A DNA stretch of 7,849 nucleotides from an uncultured Chloroflexaceae bacterium (GTDB lineage: Bacteria; Chloroflexota; Chloroflexia; Chloroflexales; Chloroflexaceae), in contig CAKZQX010000119.1 of the NCBI GenBank assembly GCA_937141995.1, positions 1 to 7,849 of the forward strand, written 5' to 3'. Every line of letters starts with the position of its first letter. Position 1 is the first letter of the stretch. Shown piece by piece: positions 1 to 4,150 of this stretch. The notes below the pieces were generated by a model that was given only the letters and a program-made list of their open reading frames with translations, did no database searches and was not told the DNA's origin. The translations under genes and the position numbers were made by a program.

Positions 1-144
1 CAGGTGCAGGCGGACACAACCTACACCTACTGGCTGGAAGAGATCGAGTTGAACGAGGCCACCAATGAGTATGGCCCGGCGACGGCGGCCTATGAAACCG
101 GCGCAGCAGGCCGCGAGATCTTCCTGCCGTTAGTGATCCAGTAG
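1..144 (+). CDS. C-terminal fragment of a probable exported protein
   Basis: Frame 1 is open from the window edge to TAG at 142-144, giving 47 residues; the start lies outside. The visible part contains YTYWLEEIELN followed by a GPAT stretch and ends in EIFLPLVIQ. Tyr-Trp-Leu-Glu-(E/D)-(I/V)-(E/D)-Leu-Asn followed by a GP-containing strand resembles the last beta-sandwich repeat found at the ends of many large secreted Chloroflexota proteins. A hydrophobic (Y/F)LPL(V/I) tail is also frequent in this phylum; both statements are family recall, not a search result. The gene converges on the tRNA and pufLM genes of the minus strand. The ORF is supported by its uninterrupted frame, composition and credible C-terminus. 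Its function cannot be determined from this fragment. Confidence 0.75.
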   Translation, partial: QVQADTTYTYWLEEIELNEATNEYGPATAAYETGAAGREIFLPLVIQ

Positions 145-164
145 CAGGAGTTACACGGTGGGGG

Positions 165-192
165 GGTAGATCACGAAAAACGTGAAACTACC
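165..192. repeat. Hairpin downstream of the partial CDS
   Basis: GGTAG (165-169) pairs with CTACC (188-192), and TCACG (171-175) pairs with CGTGA (181-185) around an AAAAA loop, with a small asymmetric internal loop. It lies 21 bases after the TAG of the first CDS, so it could mark or protect that transcript's 3' end. No T-run follows on the plus strand, so an intrinsic terminator is not supported. Confidence 0.4.
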
Positions 193-260
193 GGCGCTAA
201 CACGCATTATGTAATTCCGCGTCCGGCAGGAAATATCGTCTCCGATGGAGCAGTGCCGTA

Positions 261-294
261 TGCAGGCGGTTGTGCCGGCATGGAACCGCCTGCA
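261..294. repeat. Perfect 11-bp inverted repeat, palindromic loop
   Basis: TGCAGGCGGTT (261-271) is exactly complementary to AACCGCCTGCA (284-294). The 12-base loop itself contains the palindrome TGCCGGCA (273-280). There is no U-tract on either side and no adjacent gene start, so its role is unknown. Confidence 0.5.
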
Positions 295-597
295 GGCAGC
301 ACGACGCGGACGTTGCGCCGTTCAGACGAGTAATCAACAAGCCGGATGGGGAACACCGGGAATGACATTGGCGGGTGAGACGAGGCAGCGGCGTGTGCCG
401 GTTATCTCTATAAACTCTCCGTGTCGTTGAATTTGCGGAGTAAATGTACCGATGATTCGTTGCCGTCCAGATTCCGGGACAGCGGGTTAGCCGGGGAGAT
501 AGAGGCGATCCTCCGTCCGTTGTGGTGCTACCTGGAATGGCAACCGGAAATCGCCTGATGCAGGTGGCAAGATTACTCCGGCTTCTGAGTAGATCCC

Positions 598-631
598 AGA
601 ACTACCAGGTCGCCAAAGACCTGGCAGTTCT
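598..631. repeat. 13-bp hairpin preceding the terminator
   Basis: AGAACT (598-603) pairs with AGTTCT (626-631) and CCAGGTC (605-611) pairs with GACCTGG (618-624), around a six-base loop with one A/C mismatch. It sits 15 bases before the terminator at 647-690, which shares the CCAGGT/ACCTGG core. The two may form alternative pairings. Confidence 0.5.
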
Positions 632-646
632 CTATTTGAGGCCAAT

Positions 647-690
647 AAAAAGCCAGGTGGTTGATCGTAAGGTCAACCACCTGGCTTTTT
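647..690. terminator. Bidirectional intrinsic terminator beside tRNA-Gly
   Basis: A perfect 14-bp GC-rich stem (651-664 with 673-686, eight-base loop) is flanked by AAAA at 647-650 and TTTT at 687-690. Each strand therefore reads as a stem followed by a U-run. On the minus strand it lies 13 bases after the tRNA-Gly 3' end and should terminate that transcript. On the plus strand it would stop anything coming from the left. Confidence 0.85.
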
Positions 691-702
691 GTTCGTCAGT
701 TA

Positions 703-778
703 TGGAGCGGGAGACGGGACTCGAACCCGCGACCTACACCTTGGCAAGGTGTCGCTCTACCAACTGAGCTACTCCCGC
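703..778 (-). tRNA. tRNA-Gly (anticodon GCC)
   Basis: Read on the minus strand, the 76-base gene folds as a full cloverleaf. The acceptor stem GCGGGAG (778-772) pairs with CTCCCGC (713-707). The D arm contains AGCTCAGTTGGTAGAGC. The anticodon stem ACACC/GGTGT encloses the loop TTGCCAA, whose anticodon GCC reads GGC and GGU glycine codons. The T arm carries GGTTCGAACCC. The discriminator base is U, and CCA is encoded at 705-703. It has its own promoter at 791-819 and a terminator at 647-690, so it is an independent unit downstream of pufLM. Confidence 0.97.
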
Positions 779-790
779 ATAACACGGACG

Positions 791-819
791 ATTATAGCAC
801 ACCCTCCCGGATTATGCAA
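791..819 (-). promoter_or_regulatory. Sigma70-type promoter of tRNA-Gly
   Basis: The minus strand has TTGCAT (819-814), a 17-base spacer and a perfect TATAAT (796-791). TGC immediately before it makes an extended -10. Transcription would start near 784, about six bases ahead of the mature tRNA 5' end. It lies just beyond the pufLM terminator. Confidence 0.8.
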
Positions 820-820
820 A

Positions 821-861
821 TTGAAAAATGAAAGAGGAGCACCGTGGGGTGCCCCTCCTCT
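821..861 (-). terminator. Intrinsic terminator of pufLM
   Basis: On the minus strand AGAGGA (861-856) pairs with TCCTCT (838-833) and GCACC (852-848) pairs with GGTGC (843-839), with a three-base bulge and a four-base loop. It is followed by TTTCATTTTTC (833-823). It lies about 37 bases past the pufM stop and separates pufLM from the tRNA promoter. Confidence 0.75.
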
Positions 862-871
862 CAGTGTCATC

Positions 872-888
872 CGGGTTGACACAACCCG
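872..888 (-). repeat. Small hairpin just after the pufM stop
   Basis: CGGGTT (872-877) and AACCCG (883-888) form a perfect six-bp stem with a five-base loop, nine bases beyond the pufM stop codon. There is no U-run. It could stabilise the 3' end of the pufLM mRNA ahead of the true terminator; that role is inference. Confidence 0.4.
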
Positions 889-897
889 CTGTGAAAA

Positions 898-1848
898 CTA
901 CGGCGTTGGCGGCGGCAGTTCCACCGGCACAGCCGGCAACTGCGGGTAGTTGATCCGCGCATCGATGGCCCACTGGAACCAGTCCGGGACTAGTGTTCCC
1001 GATAGCAGCACACCGATTGCCCCTGTCACGCCCGTCAGCCAGGCAAACCAGAACGCCCACAGGTGAATGCTGTACGCATTGGCATTGAAGCCCATGGTCC
1101 AGCGCCAGAAGAGCTGCGCCCGCTCCGTGCCGGTTCCCGGCTCATCAATCTCGGCTTCTTCCTCGTGCGCGCCATACTTCTCCAGCGCCCAGACGGTTGC
1201 GCCGTGCATCGAGAAGAGCAGCGTCGAGCCGAGCAGGAAGAAGATCGAGAGCATATGGAACGGATTGTAATAGAAGTTGCCGTAGCGTACACTCACGTTA
1301 TTCGTCCAGTCCAGCAAGCCCTTGATGCCATGCGGCGGAGCTTCGGACCAGTCCTGCATAATCATCGGGCGAATAACATAGATGACCAGGTAAAGGAAAA
1401 CCGCACCGGTAAAGCCATACGCCAGATAGGGTTTCAAGCCACGCGCCTTGGCCCGTTCCCAGAGGCGCACCTGCCACGCCAGAATGGAGGCAGTCAGGAA
1501 GAATGTGGCAATCAACCACCAGCCACCCAATCCGAGCGGCGGGAAAGCCAGGCCAAACTGGGCTGATGGCGGCTCCAGTTGCAGTACTACAAAGTACTTG
1601 GCAAAGGCCACCGGATTATATCCCACCTGCGCGGCCATCGTAATCAGCCAGATGAACGTGAAGGCCCCTGCACAGACAAACGACAGCGCTCCCCAGAAAC
1701 CCAGGTAGAACGGCCCAAGCTGAGCATCAAACCCGAGGCGCTCCAGCCACTTGGCAAAGATGGGCTTCCCGATATGTCCCGTTTCATTTCCGCCGACATC
1801 CAGGTCTACCGGAATACGGTTCGGCGGCACTCCCATTTCTGATGCCAT
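898..1848 (-). CDS. pufM: Photosynthetic reaction centre M subunit
   Basis: A 316-residue integral membrane subunit of the type-II reaction centre; with PufL it binds the bacteriochlorophyll special pair, bacteriopheophytins, quinones and the non-haem iron. Five membrane helices are apparent near residues 45-71, 110-127, 143-163, 198-222 and 262-284. By alignment to purple-bacterial M numbering, His198 (NPFH) is the special-pair ligand (H202). His215 (MHGA), Glu230 and His262 (SIHLW) are iron ligands (H219, E234, H266). The accessory-BChl ligand His182 is replaced by Leu178 (GLLDW), as in Chloroflexus, whose reaction centre has three BChl and three BPheo. GTGTERAQLFWRW is strongly conserved. 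The start is ATG at 1848, with AAGGAG at 1862-1857 and an eight-base spacer. The gene follows pufL by 40 bases and has a Pro-rich C-terminus. Confidence 0.97.
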   Translation of the reverse strand: MASEMGVPPNRIPVDLDVGGNETGHIGKPIFAKWLERLGFDAQLGPFYLGFWGALSFVCAGAFTFIWLITMAAQVGYNPVAFAKYFVVLQLEPPSAQFGLAFPPLGLGGWWLIATFFLTASILAWQVRLWERAKARGLKPYLAYGFTGAVFLYLVIYVIRPMIMQDWSEAPPHGIKGLLDWTNNVSVRYGNFYYNPFHMLSIFFLLGSTLLFSMHGATVWALEKYGAHEEEAEIDEPGTGTERAQLFWRWTMGFNANAYSIHLWAFWFAWLTGVTGAIGVLLSGTLVPDWFQWAIDARINYPQLPAVPVELPPPTP

Positions 1849-1888
1849 AGTTGCTACTCCTTAATCGAATCCTTGCTAAGCTTAGACC

Positions 1889-2800
1889 TTAGAGGGCGTT
1901 CCAGAAGGGGAAACTATTCCAGAAGTCCCAGAACGATACCCAGTCCTGCACCGGCCAACCGGAAAATAGAATACACAGATTTGCCGAGAGAATACCGGCG
2001 GCAGCGGCCAGCGCGCCGGCGCGGTGAATACCGGCTTCGCCGATAGAGTAGTACTGCACATCACGCCAGAACTCGTTAATCTCCTCGGGATCTACATTCT
2101 TCCCACGGGTCTGCACGGCGCTCAGAATGGCAGAACCGTGACATGCCAGCAGGAAGGTGGCAAAGAAGATCAGCGAAATTCCCAGGGCATGAAATGGGTT
2201 GTAAAAGAAGTTGTTGTAGCGATAACCAAAGTTCGAAACCCAGTCCAGATGCGGCATAACGCCCAGCACGAACCCTTCACTCCAACTGCCCAGCGCCAGC
2301 GGGCGAATAACTTGCAGCGTCAGCCAGGACGAGACGACGACGGCGAACGATATCGGCACATGGAACCCCATCTCCAGTTTCTTTGAGATATCGATCTCAC
2401 GCATCATCCAGCCCAGGAAGGCAATCGTTCCAAAGAGCACGGTCATCTGCCAGAGGAACCCGGGCTCACCCGCCTGCTGCAGGCCCAGACCAACTTCTGG
2501 GGGCGGCGGATCGATCCGGCCCGCAAAAAAGTTCTGCGGGAACGAGTAGGGCCCCTGGAAGACAGTTCCATAAAAATAGAAGATGGAACCGATAATCACC
2601 GAAATGATCGTAATAAATCCCCAGAACCCGACGTAGAACGGTCCTAACCAGAAGTCAAACGGATCGGCACCAAAGATAGCCGAGAAGGTTGTGTTACCCG
2701 GCTTGCGAAAGTCGGCCTCGATCTCCTCGATGGTTCGCCCTCCCGGAACGCGTGACTCGCGAGCCCCATCAAGGACACTGAACGATAGATCTAGAGCCAT
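1889..2800 (-). CDS. pufL: Photosynthetic reaction centre L subunit
   Basis: A 303-residue membrane subunit that binds the photochemically active cofactor branch of the type-II reaction centre. Conserved blocks include RVPGGRTIEEIE near the N-terminus, FDFWLGPFYVGFWG (48-61) and QNFFAGRIDPPPPE (89-102). In purple-bacterial L numbering, His184 (PHLDW) is the accessory-BChl ligand (H153), His204 (NPFH) the special-pair ligand (H173), and His221 (CHGS) and His259 (GIHR) are iron ligands (H190, H230). L168 His is Phe199 here. The ATG at 2800 was chosen because AAAGGG lies seven bases upstream. A TTG at 2842 would add 14 residues, but these overlap a hairpin and are unlike the family. pufL is first in the pufLM operon; no antenna or cytochrome gene follows. 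Confidence 0.96.
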   Translation of the reverse strand: MALDLSFSVLDGARESRVPGGRTIEEIEADFRKPGNTTFSAIFGADPFDFWLGPFYVGFWGFITIISVIIGSIFYFYGTVFQGPYSFPQNFFAGRIDPPPPEVGLGLQQAGEPGFLWQMTVLFGTIAFLGWMMREIDISKKLEMGFHVPISFAVVVSSWLTLQVIRPLALGSWSEGFVLGVMPHLDWVSNFGYRYNNFFYNPFHALGISLIFFATFLLACHGSAILSAVQTRGKNVDPEEINEFWRDVQYYSIGEAGIHRAGALAAAAGILSANLCILFSGWPVQDWVSFWDFWNSFPFWNAL

Positions 2801-2815
2801 ACCCCTACCCTTTCC

Positions 2816-2836
2816 AGGCGCTTCCAGCACGCGCCT
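2816..2836 (-). promoter_or_regulatory. Hairpin in the pufL leader next to the RBS
   Basis: AGGCGC and GCGCCT form a perfect six-bp GC-rich stem with a nine-base loop in the predicted ~140-base leader. It ends only three bases before the AAAGGG ribosome binding site (2813-2808). It could influence ribosome access or mRNA stability; this role is inferred. Confidence 0.4.
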
Positions 2837-2946
2837 CACCAACGAGCTACCACTCCAGTTACATCCTACGCAAAATCAACCAGCCATATTTTGAACGGGC
2901 TATAGAGGTTGTTGCATGAAGGATAAAAAGTTTCAGTCGTATTTGA

Positions 2947-2975
2947 AGTATAGTACAGTGACAGTATGTTGTCAA
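2947..2975 (-). promoter_or_regulatory. Near-consensus sigma70 promoter of pufLM
   Basis: The minus strand has a perfect TTGACA (2975-2970), a 17-base spacer (2969-2953) and TATACT (2952-2947), five of six matches to TATAAT. Transcription would start near 2940, leaving a leader of about 140 bases before the pufL ATG. This is the best promoter in the window together with that of the tRNA. Confidence 0.82.
2959..2974. promoter_or_regulatory. Inverted-repeat operator candidate over the pufLM -35
   Basis: TGACA (2959-2963) and TGTCA (2970-2974) form a perfect dyad with a six-base spacer that overlaps the -35 box and the upstream half of the promoter spacer. A dimeric repressor bound here would block RNA polymerase. 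A direct repeat ACAGT-G-ACAGT overlaps it at 2955-2965. No regulator can be named from this alone. Confidence 0.45.
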
Positions 2976-3145
2976 GCATGATCAATATCAGTTTTTTAGA
3001 GCTTTGGAACGCCATTTCTCATCATGGAGCGGCAGAACGGCCTTTGCACAGGGAACAAAATCCGCAGCAGATCACAACCAGGCTTGTGTCACTTAAAACA
3101 ATAAGTCCGAATTTGCCCCGATCATCCCCACCCTGATCTTGCTTC

Positions 3146-3183
3146 AAAAGCAAACCACCGCCGATATTGGCGGTGGTTTGCTT
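3146..3183 (-). terminator. Intrinsic terminator of the PIG-L deacetylase gene
   Basis: A perfect 15-bp stem (3148-3162 with 3169-3183) encloses a six-base loop. On the minus strand the stem runs into TTTTG, starting 32 bases after the deacetylase stop. It insulates the deacetylase from the pufLM promoter located about 170 bases further on. Confidence 0.8.
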
Positions 3184-3214
3184 GCTCAGTCAACGACAAT
3201 CAAGAACTGTAGCA

Positions 3215-3907
3215 TCAGAGCCCGATTTTCCGGAAGGCCTCCCCGACGGTAAAGCCCGCCCCCTGACCCTGGTCTGCGGCCCGCCGGCGCACGCGCTGGT
3301 CCCACCCCTCAACTGCGTCAAGCTGGCTATGGTGCTCCCGCAGGGCGGCCAGCTTACGTTCCAGAGTTGCACTGATATCCTCAGTGTAGTCCGGCTGTTC
3401 TGCCGTCCAGAGATACAACGCCTGCGGCCGCCAGACCACCAGACCAATCTGGCCCAGGCCCGGCATATAGAGGTGATCGCGCGCATTGACCGCGCCTTCA
3501 ATCACCGCAAACCCAACTGCCCGATGGTCCGGGTGGAGCATATACTGTTTCCAGGGATCATGGGTGAAGAGCGCATGCGGCTTGAAGTGGCGAATATAGA
3601 GGGCCATTTCTGCCCGGAGCGCCGGGGTTGGCTCCAGTTCGCCATCGTTGTAGCGTAAGAAAATAACCCGGTTGACCCCCAGCACCCCGGCCGCAGCGCG
3701 CTGCTCGGCCTCGCGGATCTCCGAGAGTTGATAACTGCTGATATGCGGGTCGTGACTGCCTTTATTTCCATTTGTGCAAACAATGTAGGTGATATCCCAG
3801 CCCTGCCCGGCAAGACCGGCGATAGTGCCACCACATCCAAACTCATTATCATCGGGATGCGCCCCAATAACCAGTGCGCGCCGGGGTTCAATTTCCGTAT
3901 TCGTCAT
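3215..3907 (-). CDS. PIG-L family Zn-dependent N-deacetylase
   Basis: A 230-residue cytoplasmic-type enzyme of the LmbE/PIG-L family, which removes the N-acetyl group from GlcNAc-containing glycosides (MshB, BshB and GlcNAc-PI deacetylase are members). The signature AHPDDNEFGCGG (16-27) supplies the probable zinc ligands His17 and Asp20 and the catalytic base Asp19. HPDHR (125-129) supplies the third zinc ligand, His128. YNDGEL (86-91) and the TNGNKG loop (45-50) are also typical. Length matches the family. The start is ATG at 3907, with AGAGGAG at 3922-3916 and an eight-base spacer; a TTG at 3931 is rejected. The MshA-like glycosyltransferase lies upstream on the same strand, separated by the MITE-like element. 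The exact substrate is unknown: a thiol precursor or a glycolipid are both possible. Confidence 0.92.
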   Translation of the reverse strand: MTNTEIEPRRALVIGAHPDDNEFGCGGTIAGLAGQGWDITYIVCTNGNKGSHDPHISSYQLSEIREAEQRAAAGVLGVNRVIFLRYNDGELEPTPALRAEMALYIRHFKPHALFTHDPWKQYMLHPDHRAVGFAVIEGAVNARDHLYMPGLGQIGLVVWRPQALYLWTAEQPDYTEDISATLERKLAALREHHSQLDAVEGWDQRVRRRAADQGQGAGFTVGEAFRKIGL

Positions 3908-3928
3908 AGGGTTCACTCCTCTATCGCT

Positions 3929-3933
3929 CAATT
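3929..3933. repeat. Target-site duplication, left copy (CAATT)
   Basis: CAATT directly abuts the left terminal repeat of the element at 3934 and is repeated in the same orientation at 4133-4137, directly abutting the right terminal repeat. This is the expected footprint of a transposition event with a five-base staggered cut. Confidence 0.7.
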
Positions 3934-4132
3934 ACACGAGTTACGCGGTGGGAGTTCAAATCAGGCATGTGCCTGGATGAACGGCCCGATGCGCCTGCGG
4001 CAGCATGGTACTCTTTTTTCTTTTTCACAAACATGTTGCACTGCGTGCAACATGTTTGTGAAAAAGAAAGGAATCTTCCGCCCTGCCGAAGGCGATATCT
4101 CCCTTCTGCGGAAGAGACCGCGTAACTCGTGT
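3934..4132. mobile_element. MITE-like non-autonomous element, 199 bp
   Basis: The 16 bases ACACGAGTTACGCGGT at 3934-3949 recur as a perfect reverse complement at 4117-4132. CAATT directly flanks both ends (3929-3933 and 4133-4137). The element encodes no protein and is full of structure: CAGGC/GCCTG hairpin at 3962-3975, a 24-bp perfect palindrome at 4017-4069, and a two-part hairpin at 4074-4115. Small size, terminal inverted repeats, a direct duplication and lack of coding capacity fit a miniature inverted-repeat transposable element. It sits between the glycosyltransferase stop (4151) and the deacetylase ATG (3907), six bases above that gene's Shine-Dalgarno. The mobilising transposase family is unknown and no transposase is in the window. 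Confidence 0.75.
4017..4069. repeat. 24-bp perfect palindromic stem inside the element
   Basis: Bases 4017-4040 are exactly complementary to 4046-4069, leaving a five-base loop CTGCG. The stem base is pyrimidine-rich on the 5' arm and A-rich on the 3' arm whichever strand is read. No U-run therefore follows the stem, and a conventional intrinsic terminator is not supported. In RNA it would be a very stable rod, perhaps an RNase III substrate; in DNA it could extrude as a cruciform. Confidence 0.9.
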
Positions 4133-4137
4133 CAATT
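4133..4137. repeat. Target-site duplication, right copy (CAATT)
   Basis: Second copy of the CAATT found at 3929-3933, immediately outside the right terminal inverted repeat. The match continues into ACAC, but on the left those bases belong to the element's own end, so five bases is the best estimate of the duplication. Confidence 0.7.
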
Positions 4138-4150
4138 ACACTGATTCCTG

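Larger units (their letters stand above)
145..646. other. Intergenic stretch without a recognised gene
   Basis: About 500 bases lie between the partial plus-strand CDS and the terminator beside the tRNA. The short ORFs here have no credible ribosome binding site and no protein-like composition. Several local inverted repeats are present: 165-192, 261-294, 571-595 and 598-631. None has a U-tract. I found no motif of SRP RNA, RNase P RNA, tmRNA or a familiar riboswitch on either strand. Confidence 0.6.

Noticed and set aside
245..430. Short plus-strand reading frame as a small gene
   Set aside because: It has no ribosome binding site, runs through a perfect inverted repeat, and shows no recognisable protein features.
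441..646. SRP RNA, RNase P RNA, tmRNA or a known riboswitch
   Set aside because: None of the conserved core motifs of these RNAs was found on either strand.
1063..1566. Open frames antisense to pufM, pufL, the deacetylase and the glycosyltransferase
   Set aside because: They are complements of well-conserved coding sequence with Arg/Pro/Gln-rich, low-information translations.
2976..2990. FNR/CRP-type site in TTGATCATGCTTGACA upstream of the puf promoter
   Set aside because: Only one TTGAT half-site is present; the second half does not match ATCAA at the required spacing.
3908..3931. TTG start extending the deacetylase by eight residues
   Set aside because: AGAGGAG lies eight bases before the ATG at 3907, and the extension runs through that Shine-Dalgarno into the target duplication.
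4017..4069. Intrinsic terminator of the glycosyltransferase
   Set aside because: The stem is strong, but the bases after it are A-rich or GGAATC, not a U-run, on either strand.
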